Assembly: GCA_009823505.1 (NCBI GenBank)
Contig: VZQC01011939.1
Coordinates: forward strand, 3,178,911-3,242,910
Reading direction: 5' to 3'
Origin: Rhizomys pruinosus
Lineage: Eukaryota; Chordata; Mammalia; Rodentia; Spalacidae
Length of the DNA: 64,000 nt
The position numbers and the translations under genes are program-made. The notes below the pieces were generated by a model, which saw only the letters and a list, made by a program, of their open reading frames with translations, was not told the origin of the DNA and did not search any database. Within the stretch, counting starts at the first letter, position 1; each line of letters opens with the position of its first letter. Of this stretch, positions 12,314 to 24,678 are shown piece by piece.

Positions 12314-12417
12314 CTGAGTTCGGAGTTTGATCATGTCAGCCTCCATCTGGGAATTGGACTCATTTAGCTCCTTGATCTCTTCGTCTAACTGCTTAATTTC
12401 TTCATCATTTTCTATAC
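12314..12417 (-). CDS. Myt1l: Myt1l exon: first half of the C-terminal coiled coil
   Basis: This 104-bp exon (2 nt + 34 codons) encodes [20 protein letters not shown] and then [14 protein letters not shown], a strongly heptad-like acidic helix. It begins the C-terminal coiled coil typical of MYT1, MYT1L and ST18, thought to mediate self-association and cofactor contact. The acceptor is CCATTACAG|GT and the donor is CTCAG|GTAACA. It splices in phase 0 to the exon at 6008. All residues agree with the family, with no stop or frameshift. Confidence 0.95.
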
Positions 12418-13488
12418 CTGTAATGGCACAATTACCATGTTAGAGAGCCTGTACCTGAAAACACTAAAGCAGAAATATGAACGTTTTCTCTTTTCTTTTT
12501 TTCTATTTGGGATTGAATTTTGCCTGTGAAAAATATCCTTGATTTAAAAAACAGAGTTACCAAAAAATAAATAAAAAAACAGAGTTACAATTTCATATCT
12601 TTCTGTCCCTATCCCTCCCTTCCTTACTACCAAGGCACCTAAGGAAAGAGCAGACCAGCTACAGCCTTGAATCAACCTGGTGCAGACAGCTCAGAGCTCC
12701 AGGCTGACTGACTAGGGCCTGGTGATTCGGTCCTTTGAATATGGGCAGAAACCACTGAGCTGGCTCTTGACTGGCCCAGGCCTGCCCCTCCTCACTTCAT
12801 CTTCCTCACTCCCCCTCCTCACTTCCTGAGCTTAGTGTCCTACTCTCTCCCACCCCAGACTTACTACTCTGAAGTTTGGTTAGGTGTGAACCAGATTATC
12901 TTGTGGCAAGCAGTCCCAGCCAGCAACTGCAAATATTTGTGAGCCCCAGGTGGGTTGTCTAAGTGAGCCCTGGAAATCCAGGCTGCATGGCCTCACACGG
13001 TTGAGCAGATGCAGGAGAGGAGCACAGAAGTGCTGCAGATGCCGTTACCAGGGAACACGGCAGGCCTGGGGGCTGTGGGTCCCATTGGTCCCCATCTCCA
13101 GACTGATGAATGGGTGTAGCAGCCCAGGCCTGGCAGGCTGTTTTCAAGCTTTGTAGACAGAAAGGTCTGCTTGGCCTAAGATGGAGGCCAAAGATACCCC
13201 AGAACACTGTGATGCCAGGTAGAAAAGACGCTGTTCCTGGCCCAGAGTCCCAGGGGAGAAGAGAAAGAGGTAGGTCTATGAGGCTTGAGCCATGGGTGCT
13301 TTTAGTGGGTGAAAAACAACAAAACAAAACAACTCCCCCCCCAAACCAAACCAAGACAAAAAACCCTTTTACCCTAAGATAAATGGTAAAAATCCTTATT
13401 TGTGAAGCAACAAACTCCCTCACTGCAAAATCTGGGCTGCTGACTGAGGGGTGAAAAGTCGGAAGCTGAGAGCTGGCAAGCCCCAGCT

Positions 13489-13502
13489 GCGCCCTCTGCT
13501 GG
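13489..13502 (-). promoter_or_regulatory. CTCF-like core motif
   Basis: Reverse complement reads CCAGCAGAGGGCGC, matching every position of the degenerate core CCASYAGRKGGCRS. Motif evidence only; occupancy is unknown. Confidence 0.45.
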
Positions 13503-13844
13503 TGGGGCTGAGCTGCCTCTCCTCTAAGACCCGAACATCCATCCCTCAGGCTTCTTCGTTCTTTTCTCCTTTGAACTGACCCCTATCTAATGGCTGCTTC
13601 TTTCACCGAGTATCCAGAGAGAAGAGACTGAGAGTGACGTTTGCCTCAGCACCAGGGCTGCTCTCTAAGATGTAGTGCTGAGGGTTCTGTAAGCTCCTGC
13701 TCCTGGATGGAGCTCAGTGTCTGTCTTCTCTCTGGCAGTGAATTTGGTTTCCTAGTGAGCAAGAGAGCTGTGGTAATTGCCTCTATGTATTTCGCAATCA
13801 GATGCTTTATGTTGCCTATTTGGTGCTCCAAGAGAAGGCATGCA

Positions 13845-14110
13845 TGGGGCTGGAGAGACAGCCTAGTGGTTAAGAGCACCGACGCTCTTGTAGAAGACCC
13901 GGGTTCGATCCCCAGCACCCACATGGCGGCTAAGAACCGTCTGTAACTCCAATTCCAGGAGAACTCCAGTTCCAGGGGAATCCGAGACCCTCTTCTGACC
14001 TCCGCGGCATTGCACGACACGGGTGCACAGACCTGCATGCAGACAGTACATTCATACACGTACAGAAATAAATAAATTAAAAAAAAAATTAAAAAAAAAA
14101 AAAAAAAAAA
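13845..14110 (+). mobile_element. B2-superfamily SINE, sense, with target site duplication
   Basis: tRNA-derived head: GGGGCTGGAGAGACAG, A-box region TAGTGGTTAAGAGC, and B box GGGTTCGATCC at about 13901. Followed by the B2-type body (CACATGGCGGCTAAGAACC) and ending in AATAAATAAATT plus a long A tail. Flanked by perfect 14-bp repeats AGAGAAGGCATGCA at 13831-13844 and 14111-14124. The intact duplication and A tail indicate a young insertion. Confidence 0.93.
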
Positions 14111-14754
14111 AGAGAAGGCATGCAGAGGGGCCTAGGGCCTCCTGGAGAGCAGAGATTCTAGCTGCCCCCCTGCATTGGGCAGAAGAGAGAGGATAGGTGG
14201 GACACTGGGTCATAGCTGCTTAATGTTCCAAGGTGGCACCACATGGATTATGTCTTTGTGCCTATCACCAGCAGGGGAAAATGCTTCTGTTGGTGGATAC
14301 ACTGTAGCCATTAGGACCTTAAATAATGGGAGAGGGAGAGAGAGAGAGAAGTGGGAGTGGCCAGTCCTGGAGCGTTTCAGCTGAGGTTAGAGGAGGCAGC
14401 CCTTGACTACAACCTAGTGTCTGGAGTCTGGACCTGGGACTGTTGTGGTGGATGTACGGGCCTGATGTGCTGAGCTCTGGGAGCTCCTTTGAGAGCACAC
14501 AGGATGTGTCATGCAAAGGGGGCCAGGGCTTCTGCCTTACTGGCTTCAGGAAGTCTCAGGGCCCACATGGCCTCTTTGAGAAGGGGAGGTGAAAATTCCG
14601 CTGTGAGCATGCCCACCATTTGGGAGCTAATCTCTTACTCACAAGTCCTACTTAATGGTTGCTAGAATTTGGCAAGGTGAGCACTGAGTCTTAAGTCTTG
14701 GAGAGACACAGGAAGTGCTGCAGCCTTTGAGGTTTTGGCCAGCCAACCAACAAT

Positions 14755-15170
14755 TGATCCATTCTATCCATTTCTTTTCCATTTTTATTTGTTTGTTTAT
14801 GTATGATGTTGTATACGTGTAGTGTGTGTACTTGTACGGGTGTATGAATGCGTGTGGTGTGACTGTGTCTGTGTGAATATACGTGTGTGTGTGGAGATCT
14901 CAGTTTTGCGTCAGAGGTCTTTCCTCAACTCCTCTGCATGTTTACTTTTTGATACAGAGTCATTCTGGAACCTGCAGCTCACCAATTGAACTAAACTGGG
15001 TAGCCAACGAGCTTCGGGGATCCACCTGTCTCTTTCCTCCTCAGGCCTGGGATTATGGGAACACACTGTCACCCCTGGCTTTTCCCCATGGGTTCCGGGT
15101 ATCCAAATTCAGGTCCTTGTGCTTGAATGGCAGGGACTTAACCCACAGAGCCATCTCCTCAGGCCTGTTT
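14755..15170 (-). mobile_element. Rodent interspersed repeat, family unresolved, antisense
   Basis: A TG-rich stretch (14815-14895) is followed by TTTTTGATACAGAGTCATTC, GGGATTATGGGAACACAC and an ending CCACAGAGCCATCTCCTCAG, which resembles the antisense head of a tRNA-derived SINE. A similar layout occurs at 45419-45765. I cannot assign the family without a library. Confidence 0.5.
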
Positions 15171-16027
15171 TATGTGTTTCTAAATAAAGACTCCTTAGTC
15201 CACAGATCAACATTGAACCCATACCCTAAAGCACCGTAATGCTTCCTGAGGGAGGTCTCCCTGTACAATTATTTCCTTTTTGAAGGACATTGTGACTTTT
15301 TGCTCTCAGCCGGCTCATCAGATCTATGTCTGGGGACCTGTTCCCACAAGAGAATCACCAAGAAATGCACAACAGTGCACATATACGGCTAGACCCCCAG
15401 GAAGCCCATTTACAGTTTGAGACCTGAGACAAGAGGACAGAACATCCCTGTTCCTCTGAGCTTGGAACCGTCCACTGGTGCTCAGCTGCTTCTGTCTACA
15501 CTTAGACATAACATAGATAACTCTACAAGTGCAAACTCTGGAGCTTGCAAATCAATTTGGCTAGTGATTGAATTATGCATGTGGGATCTTAGAGTCATGA
15601 GGATGGACTATGGGATCTGTCTATAGTTGGGGGCTGTTATGAATCAGCCGTTATCTACAAACTCCTCCCATGGGCTCTGATTTTCCTTGGTAAACTTTTA
15701 ATACACGTACAAACTTGCCCCAGTATTAGGGACTCTTGAAGGGAGTGGACTTTGCAGATGAATTAAAGAGAATTAGGCACTGGACACACTGAGAATGGGG
15801 AGAGGCCAGGGAGGGTGCTGTCATCCTTGCCCCATGTCCTGAGTGCTCCACAGCTGCTCCTGGGCAGGACACCCAGGGCTGACGGCTTAAGGAAAGAGGC
15901 AGCATAAGGATGACAGGGTTGCTAGAGAAAACGTGGGCCTAGTGATAGAGGACCCTGGGCCATGGGATGTGGGTAGGGTTGAATGATCTCCCCTTCTGTG
16001 GTTTTAAAGCAGTGAGCTAGAGTGCTA

Positions 16028-16279
<252 letters not shown>

Positions 16280-16502
16280 TCAGAAGGTTTCTTTATCAGG
16301 TCAACTGCCAGCTATGAGCTGTCTGAATACAGAAGTACAGATCCATGGTGCTGGCATAGACATACAAGGGTAGGTATGTGTGCTCTGTATGTATGTGGGC
16401 ACACGTGTGGGCTGATTGTGACTGTGGGCTCTAGGCCTTCATTTGTAAAACAAGTGCGATGACGATCTGTGAAAGTCCTCCTGACCTAAAACTACTTCCC
16501 AG

Positions 16503-16625
16503 CGGGGCCTGAACTTGTTAGCATATTCCTACAGTCCTAGTACTTGGGAGGTGGAGGAAGGAGGGTTGGGAGTTCAGCTACATGGAGAGTTCAATGTGAG
16601 ACTTTTCACAAAACAAAACAGAACA
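16503..16625 (+). mobile_element. Old B1-like SINE fragment
   Basis: Weak B1 resemblance: GGGGCCTGAACTTGTTAGCA, then CTAGTACTTGGGAGGTGGAGG and an A-rich end with AAACAAAAC. Low certainty. Confidence 0.4.
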
Positions 16626-19600
16626 AAATTCTCTTCCCCCTCTCTGGACTGAGCTCAGACGGAATCCATTGTCTAGAGAATGTCTGCCTGCAGCCCTTTC
16701 AAGACTAGGAGACTTAGAGGCAAGGGACCGCCTTTGGTATAATCTGCTCATAACAAGCCAGGCCTTACCCAGTCTCAGCATTCTGCTGCTCATATACATG
16801 GAGTAGACATAGCGCTGCTCCACTGGCCTCTGGGCACACTCTGACAAACATCTCGGGGTGATTCTCTCTAGGCGTTGGTATCACTGGCTACAAACAGGAG
16901 ATGGTGAAACCCCTGCCAGGGGACCCCGCAACTGTTTTACAGTCACGTTCTCTCTGTGCAGCTAGGAGGACTCCATTCTAACATGACAAAAGACTCACGT
17001 GTCTAGCCTGTGCAGTGGCTGTTTATTCATTGTTACCGTGATTAGCCTCATCTCTGTACAGGATCATAACTGCTGCATTCAGATATGACCAGCTGTAAGG
17101 GGTTGCTTACAGCTTCGCCCCAAACACATGAGCAGGGCCTGGGTTGTACTGTTGTGATGGTTATGACCTCCCAGGGACAGGATGGGCTCTGATGCAGTGT
17201 GGTTTGTGGGATTTCTGTTTGCTCTTGGCTGGTTGTCAGATGTGCCCTGATCATAGAGCACATAACCTGTTGTATAGATCTGGGTTGGTTCACTTGTAAA
17301 AGGAGAGAAAGTCAAATCAGAACTGCTAGCAAGCATAAGAACTTCTGAACATCTTTGCATCTGTCTGTATTAGCTCGGTTCCTGAAACAGGAGCCTCTCG
17401 AATGCTGATTTTGAAAGAGGGGCAATTGTGGCCCCATCTGTGCTAAGTTCATGCATGGAGGTACCAGTGCCAGGGCAGGCTGGGCACAGGCGTAGGGAGC
17501 TGGTCAAGCCTCCTGGAGACATTCAGAAGATTGTGACTGTGGACAACAATAGCACTCCACTCTAGCCTTGGGCCCGGCCCAGTCCCAGTCAACTTGTACC
17601 TTGTAAGTTGTGGCAGTTCATATCTTTTGGCAGACAGATATCTGGGCATTTGACTTGCAGCAGATTTGCAGGGAGTAGCAAGCTGGACAGGGAGCTTCGG
17701 AGTGTAGAGAGAAGACTGAGTTCTGAAGCCTGTCTCTTTTCCTCACTGTGTACCGAGGCAGCAGGTCCAAATGCAACCCGAGCCCCCTGTTCCCTGTGAC
17801 TATCACCATCTCTGAGGTCTGTGTGTGGGCCTTAGTGGGACTGCAGGACCTCAGGCTGGGTTGAATCCAACTTACCCTAAATACCTTGTGCAATGGTCTT
17901 GAGAACTCAACTCATTTCTTCTGCTCCCTAAGAACAGTGCTTATTGCTCAAGGTACTTCCTAGAAGTGCTTGTGATGGTGCTTCTCAGGCATCCTCATTT
18001 TCAGCTCAAGGGTCTCCACACCAGTGACTCCTCTTTGCATCTTTGTAGGGATCCATGATGCCCTTTGGTCTTGCTTTCCTGTCCCAGGCCTGTACATTGC
18101 CCACCCAGCTCTTCTTATTTAATCGTCTATTAAACAGGGCCATCTGCTCCAGGAAGCCTCAAGTACAGCTTCAACCCTGCTCAGTTTGCTTCTCCCAGCC
18201 CGAGGGTACCTGCAGAATAGCCAGAATTACCCTCAGGGATCACATTCTCAGGCATCACATGTATGCTGTTTTTGGACTGCTAGAACATAGTACCAGGAGT
18301 CCCAGGATTGTTTGCAGACTTTGGTAAAACTGTAGTTAGTCAAAAATGGAAAAATACTGGTACTGGCAAATTCCACTTTCATGGGACTTGCTCTGGGTCT
18401 CAGTCCAGACAAGAGCCTGCAGCATCTTCTGCTCTTCCTTTGCAGTGAGGAACACAGCCTTTCATGCTTTGTCCAGTGAGCTTCGAGGCCTGGTCTGTAC
18501 TGCTTTGCCACTGAAGATGTTAAGTGCTGCCCAGTGGCTCTGCTGTCTCGGCAGCTGGCTCATAAGCAAGCCCGGGGTAGATCCTCAGATCTCTAACTCA
18601 GGACAGCACTCCTCTCCCTGGAGTTCTGAGGAGGAAGCCGGATGGACTTGGTCACTCTGCTGCAGTCTGGCTTTCAGGGACTTTACACAAGGAGACTGAG
18701 ATTTGAGTTGGAATTTGGGAAACTAAATTAGGAAACAAAGGCAGGCCCAAAGGGCGATTCATCCTGCTCAAACAGGCTTCATTTGGTTCCTGCCATTCCA
18801 ATCCAGTGAGTCCATTGTCTGCATGGGTCAAATTTGGAAGTAAGCCCCATGTGTCCTGGCTCAGACCTCAGGGTGGTATCTGGATCCCTGCAGACACACT
18901 AACATCTGACGGCCACTCGTGCTGTCTCCTCCTTGCCCAGAAGTCTGGACACTAGTGGGTTAGGCTGGCTCTGGGATGGTGAGGGATAGTCTACATACTC
19001 ACCGGCCCAAGGGAAGGAGACCAGGACCAGCCTCCTGGGCTCAGAGGGTAATTTCAAGTGAAGGATTTCAGTCTGTTGTGGAAACCCTTCTCTAATTAAG
19101 ACAGATGGCTTCTGAGCTTGGGTTTGGAATTTTAACACTGAGAGGTTCTGGGCAACATGTGGTTAATGGCTCTTTTTCCCTTGCCTGGGGGCCCAGACGT
19201 CTGGCACCAGGCGCCACTCCAGGATTCAGCAAGAGATTTAGTGGCTATACAAGGAGGCCCAAAGCCCAGGCTTTATCAGAACATCAGCCCAGGGGTTTTT
19301 CCCGGAGAACCTTTGGCTGCATATGTTAGCTAGGTAAACTTCCCAGGGAGTACGTGGTCAGATGGGGCAGGGCTGACTCATCAGGGACAAAAATACAATC
19401 TAAGAGAAAGCTTGGTCTGGCCAAGTAAAGTCGGTCCAGGGTGCAGACAGCAGGTGACAGATAGGAGGGAGCTTGGTTCGAGACAAGGTGTCCTGAGGAG
19501 CCTGAAGAAAAAGGTGTGTCAGAGTCAGCCTTCTAGACTGCCCCAGGCAGTTCCTTCACTGTCTGACCTAATTCCTTTCTAAATTCCCTCAAATGTTTTT

Positions 19601-19715
19601 GCAATGTGATCATGTGCCCCGCGACAAGGCCTGTAGGCTCTGCAGGATGCACACACCACAGCCATGTGCTGTCAGACACAGGCGGAAGGAGACACAACTA
19701 GGGAGGGGCAGGGGA

Positions 19716-19729
19716 GCGCCCCCTGGAGT
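19716..19729 (-). promoter_or_regulatory. CTCF-like core motif (imperfect)
   Basis: Reverse complement ACTCCAGGGGGCGC matches 12 of 14 positions of CCASYAGRKGGCRS, including the GGGGGCGC core. Confidence 0.3.
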
Positions 19730-20808
19730 TCCTGTCTCAGTGGGAGGGAAGACTTGTAAACCCCTCTCAATCCATAATTTGGAGGATTTTAGCTCCCAAT
19801 TCTGTGCCTGACAGGAAGCCCCTGAGCCATGGGAAGAGAGAAATTTCTAGAACAGGTGCCTCTATTCCAGGGTGGGCTACATGGGGCAGAGGGTGGCCGG
19901 AGGCCTAGAAACGGCACCAGCTCAGTCACCCGGAGGACTGTTGGTGTCGCTAGTTTCCTCTGTATTGTTGTGACTGTAACAAGGGAGGCCCGGGCTTCTG
20001 GGAGCTGTCTGCAGACTAGCTGTTGAGTATGACGGTATCTGCTGGGATCTTGTTGCTGCCATGCTGGGGGACTTACAGAGTTTCCCTCAGATACTTCAGT
20101 AGGAACACCTGGAATGGCCACCACCACACACCTACACACCTACACAGGGCCAGGGAAATCACAAAAGCCCGGAGCCTGCCTGGACCTTCTGAGACAAGCA
20201 TAGCTGCCCTACACAACCTGCAAAGGCAGGAGGAGGCAGAGGAGAGGAGATGTTGGCCCCTCCTCACCAAGAGGAAATTTAGAGTCCGGCCGGGGTATGT
20301 GTTGGAGGCATAAATAAGAGAATGATGCTTTTCAAAGGATAGAATAGAATAGAACCTTTAAGAGCTGAAATGAACTTCAACCACTGGCTATGGCTTAGAA
20401 ATTAAGATCTCATAAGCGGCTGCCTTCGGGAGGGTCTGTTTCCCTAGGGAAGCACACTGGAGGTCTGCTCAGCTGAGGCAGGCAGTCCTGACTTTTGGTG
20501 GGCTCTAGGAAGGGGTGGTCATCTTCTATCACTGTGTAGGCCATTTTTCCTCCAGCGGCCCTCGCCATTGTTAAGGACATATACTTGCTGAGGTCCCTGT
20601 CACCTAGGTTAGCCTTTCCAGTTGGCAGAGCACCCGCTAACTTCCTTAGTCTTATCAGCAAATATTCCTCCCAAAAGTTGGGAGCAGTGGCTATACACAG
20701 AGGACTTCCCTTAATAAGGAGGGGCTGGTGCCTGCCTAAGAAGTCAGTGCCTGAGCCCCTGAGCAGTAGTGACTACTAAAACCCAGTGCAGGTGTCAAAA
20801 ACCCTGTT

Positions 20809-20903
20809 AGAAGCCGGACGTTACACATGAGGTGGGCAGGACTCGAGTTCAGTGCTGGCCTAGGCTACATAGAGACCCTGTCTTTAAAAAAACAAACAAA
20901 CAA
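20809..20903 (+). mobile_element. B1 SINE fragment, sense
   Basis: Truncated B1 resemblance (AGCCGGACGTTACAC, CTAGGCTACATAGAGACCCT) ending in a TTTAAAAAAACAAAC tail directly before the next SINE. Confidence 0.5.
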
Positions 20904-21165
20904 GAGGCTGAAGAGATGGCTCAGCGGTTAAGAGCACCAACTGCTCTTGCAGAGGACCTGGGTTCGATTCCCAGCACCCACATGGTGGCTAAGAACCGTC
21001 TTTAGCTCCAGTTCCAGTGGAATCCAACACCCTCTTCTGACCTCCGCAGCATTGCAGGACACGGGTGCACTAACCTACATGCAGACAGTACACTCACACA
21101 CATAAAAATAGTAAAAAAATTAAAAAACAAAATGAAACAAAACAAAAAATAGAGCTCATCTGTAT
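20904..21165 (+). mobile_element. B2-superfamily SINE, sense
   Basis: Head GAGGCTGAAGAGATGGCTCA, A box GCGGTTAAGAGC, B box GGGTTCGATTC, body CACATGGTGGCTAAGAACCG and CATGCAGACAGTACACTCAC, then an A-rich tail to about 21165. Same subfamily as the copy at 13845. Confidence 0.9.
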
Positions 21166-21902
21166 GTCATTGAATTTCTTCTCATAAACTCATGGGACTA
21201 TATTTGTGTTGTGCCCCGAGTGCAGCAGCAGTTGCCAGATGAAAAGAAGCCCTAAAATCATCAACAGAAGTGACTGACAGATCCCTTCAAGATGCTGAGT
21301 TTCAGCAGGTGGCCCTGTGCCAGCTTGAGCCCTCTGTCCTCTCTGGCCTTCTACACTGACCCTCAATGACAGACGATTCCAGCAGGGTTCCCTGGGGAGT
21401 TGGTGTCTAGACAGGACTGCCCACAGTGAATCACTGTCTCCCTAACCTGAGATCTGACACCTAAGTACACACGAGATGGAAAGTCTAACAGACGTTTATG
21501 AGTAATTGGTTTCTGGGCAAGGAGCAGCCATGGACAGGATGGAGGTGGGCAGAACATCTAGAGCCTTATTTTGGGTATGGTCAGTGTCAGAGTGATGGAG
21601 GGGGCTCCAGAGGTGGGCAGGGTGATAGCTGGAGACTGACTTGTTTGCTGAGGGCACTGGATTCAAGAATATGCCCTGAAGCTGGTGTGCTGACAGTAGC
21701 AAGGAAAGCACCTGGAAAAGGCCACGATTGCCCTGTGAAGAAGCATGGAAGGAGACAGAGCAGTGGAAGCTGGTGGGGGAGAAACACAGTGAGGGCAGCT
21801 GAGACAGGTCCAGGAGAGCACCACCCAGAGACAGCAGGGGAGGACTCTCCCCTGCTCCTAGCCTTGAGTGCTGCTACTGCGTATGTCCTGTCCTAGGGAA
21901 TC

Positions 21903-21906
<4 letters not shown>

Positions 21907-21966
<60 letters not shown>
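21907..21966. repeat. (CT)n microsatellite
   Basis: About 27 CT dinucleotides followed by C/T-rich sequence. Gives S/L repeat ORFs that are not coding. Confidence 0.95.
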
Positions 21967-21967
<1 letters not shown>

Positions 21968-23024
21968 CCCCTTTCTCCTTTCCTTCTAAGTCTTGTTTGT
22001 GGTATTCAGTTCTATGTGTCATGCGGAGAGGCTGCACATCCCAGCTGTGTAATCCAGCACTGTGTGCATTCTTGCCGTGAGGGTGTTTCATAGTGACCAA
22101 CACCCAGTGTCACTCCGTTTCTTCAAAGAGAGCTGTCCTCTACATAGGGGGTGGGGCTGGGGCTGATAGGTCAGCTGGCAGACCTTGAGAACACACAGGG
22201 TTCTCTGGGGGAGAACTTGGCCTAAGGTTGCAGTGTCAGTGCAGCCCTGACAGACATGCTCAGCCTGGGCAGCCCGGGCAGAACACCTTCCCTGCTATGT
22301 CTGTCCAGACTCCTATGGGATTTGCTCTAGAAGACCTCTGGCTGGAGTCTTCCTCACTCTCCTGGCTGCTGAAGGAGACCTTTGCCCTGCAAGGCTCAGG
22401 ATTTTTGTTGTGGGAACTTCTCTTGCTTTATTTATTGAGTAATTTTCTTTCCCCGTTTTCTCTGTTCCTTCAGTTTTTTCAGGAACTCTCAGTAATTGGT
22501 CATCACACCTCTTGAACCAACCATAGATTCTTCTGAATATATTTTATGGTCTCTTGTTACATCCTTACCATTTGTGGGAGACTGCTTCAATTTTGCATCT
22601 TTACTTTCTAGAAAATCCTTCTATTATACTTAGGTTTTAAAGATATTTTTCCCCCTTGGATTGAATTCTTTCCATCCTTTTCTGCCTTTAAACCCAATGG
22701 TAGGGTTTTAAATGATTTCTTCTTTTCCTAGAGTGTTTATTTTCTGTTTCTCCTTTCTGTTTTGGGTTTGTTTGTCAAGTGACCTGGCATGCTCCTTAAC
22801 CGGCAGTGCTCTTGGTTGTGGCTACCTCTCGCGGGCGCTGGTGACCACTAGCAGGTCTTCCTCGACTGGAGGCTCGAGAAGAGGCTGAGGTGGCGAGGAT
22901 GAGGAAGTATGTCAGCGTGTGTTCACATCTTTCTCTTTTCTCCTTCTCTGTTCCATCTGTGAGCATCTACCTCCTGGCTTAGAAGCTGCTTAGTGAGGAA
23001 GCTGAGCTCTGAACTTGTCTCTCC

Positions 23025-23031
<7 letters not shown>

Positions 23032-23073
<42 letters not shown>
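23032..23073. repeat. (GT)n microsatellite
   Basis: About 20 uninterrupted GT units. Confidence 0.95.
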
Positions 23074-23076
<3 letters not shown>

Positions 23077-23220
23077 GTGGTATCCTCTTCTACTGCATTG
23101 TGCTATGGTTTGCAGGTTTATAAGATGAGAGCTGGTCATATTATTAATAGTAATATTACTGAATCTTGGGATTCAGTGAAGATAAATATGTTATCAGTCT
23201 ATGGAGTTTGACTAGGATTC

Positions 23221-23466
23221 CTTTTTTAATTTATTTATTTCTTTATTTTTACATGTATGAATGTACTGTCTGCATGTAGGTTTGTGCACCCGTGTTGTGC
23301 AATGCCACAGAGGTCAGAAGAGGGTGTTGGATTCCCCTGGAACTGGAGTTCTCCTGGAATTGGAGTTTCAGACGGTTCTCAGCCGCCATGTGGGTGCTGG
23401 GGATCAAACCCGGGTCCTCTGTAAGAGCGGTCGGCGCTCTTAACTGCTAGGCCATCTCTCCAGCCC
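23221..23466 (-). mobile_element. B2-superfamily SINE, antisense, with target site duplication
   Basis: Antisense copy: T-rich tail, GTACTGTCTGCATGTAGG, GGGATCAAACCCGGGTCCTC (B box in reverse), ending GCCATCTCTCCAGCCC. Flanked by 13-bp repeats TTGACTAGGATTC at 23208-23220 and 23467-23479, so the element limits are well defined. Confidence 0.93.
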
Positions 23467-23510
23467 TTGACTAGGATTCTTAATAAAGATGATACTAGAG
23501 AATACACACT

Positions 23511-23935
23511 TTTTTTTTTTTTTTGTCTTTTTGAGACAGGGTGTCCTTGTAGCCCCAGCTGGCCTGGAACTCACTATGTAGACCAGGATAGATCCACTCG
23601 CCTCTGCCTCAAGAATGCTGGGATTATGGGGCTGGAGAGATGGCCTAGCGGGTTGAGAGCGCTGACCGCTCTTACAGAGGACCCGGGTTCGATCCCCAGC
23701 ACCCACATGGCGGCTGAGAACCGTCTGAAACTCCAATTCCAGGAGAACTCCAGTTCCAGGGGAATCCGACACCCTCTTCTGACCTCCCGGCATTGCACGA
23801 CACGGGTGCACAAACCTACATGCAGACAGTACACTCATACACATACAAAAATAAATAAAATTAAATTAAAAATTAAAAAAAAAAAAAAAAGAATGCTGGG
23901 ATTAAAGGCTTGTGCCACCACACCCTACTGAGAAT
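23511..23935 (-). mobile_element. B1 SINE, antisense, split by a later B2 insertion
   Basis: The B1 runs from the T tract at 23511 through GAGACAGGGTGTCCTTGTAG to GAATGCTGGGATTA, is interrupted at 23626, and resumes at 23905 with AAGGCTTGTGCCACCACACC. The inserted element carries its own tail, so the B1 is older. Confidence 0.92.
23627..23889 (+). mobile_element. B2-superfamily SINE nested in a B1
   Basis: Starts TGGGGCTGGAGAGATGGCCT, has B box GGGTTCGATCC near 23685 and ends in AATTAAAAATTA plus a long A run. The target duplication AGAATGCTGGGATTA (23612-23626 and 23890-23904) comes from the host B1. Near identity to 13845 and 23221 suggests one recently active subfamily. Confidence 0.93.
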
Positions 23936-24438
23936 CCATTCCTACACTTCTGTATGCTGACCCAAGAGCGTGCATTTACCTCCCCTCTTGAGGTGTCCAT
24001 ATGGCTGAGCACAAGCTTTCCCCAGTGCTGGCCTTCTTTCTCCTCAGTCAGGGAGACCCCGGTAGTTAGTGTGGTGTTGCCTATACTCTTTGGACAAAGT
24101 GCTGGTTCAAGGCTTAGTGACCTCAGAGAGTCTTTTCATCCAGGGCTGGGTGGCTGTTGGTAGAAAAGCTGACTCCATTAGAGGGGTCTGACCCCATCCA
24201 GAGGGAAACTCAAAGTGCTAGAGGGCAGAGCACCAAGACCCAGAGGCCCCAGGGAAGCCTCAAGTGCTTGTGCTTGCAGAATAAGGGCTTGTGTCTGGTT
24301 AAGTCTCCATTTGGGTCCTCTGCAGCTTGTCACTGACCCCAATTCTAATGGACAGCAAGGACAGTTTCCCTTTTGTTTGTCTTGTTGCTTGTTTAAGAGG
24401 CCCAGAATGAAGCGCAGTGCTTGTGGACTCCTGGATCT

Positions 24439-24678
24439 CCAGATAGGAAAGGCTGATGTCCCAAGGCCTAGGTCCTGTGGGTATAGCCAGATAGGAAAGG
24501 CTGATGTCCCAAGGCCCAGGTCCTGTGGGTATAGCCAGGTAGGAAAGGCTGATGTCCCAAGGCCCAGGTCCTGTGGGTATAGCCAGGTAGGAAAGGCTGA
24601 TGTCCCAAGGCCCAGGTCCTGTGGGTATAGCCAGGTAGGAAAGGCTGATGTCCCAAGGCCCAGGTCCTGTGGGTATAG
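24439..24678. repeat. 48-bp minisatellite, five copies
   Basis: Five head-to-tail 48-bp units start at 24439, 24487, 24535, 24583 and 24631. Each reads CCAG(A/G)TAGGAAAGGCTGATG, then TCCCAAGGCCCAGGTCCTGT and GGGTATAG. Copies differ at only a few positions. The unit is 16 codons, so reading frames stay open on both strands (plus-strand peptide QIGKADVPRPRSCGYS repeated). No homology or splice structure supports translation. Confidence 0.95.

Noticed and set aside
13870..13920. Possible tRNA gene
   Set aside because: The A and B boxes belong to the tRNA-derived head of a B2-type SINE; no full cloverleaf.
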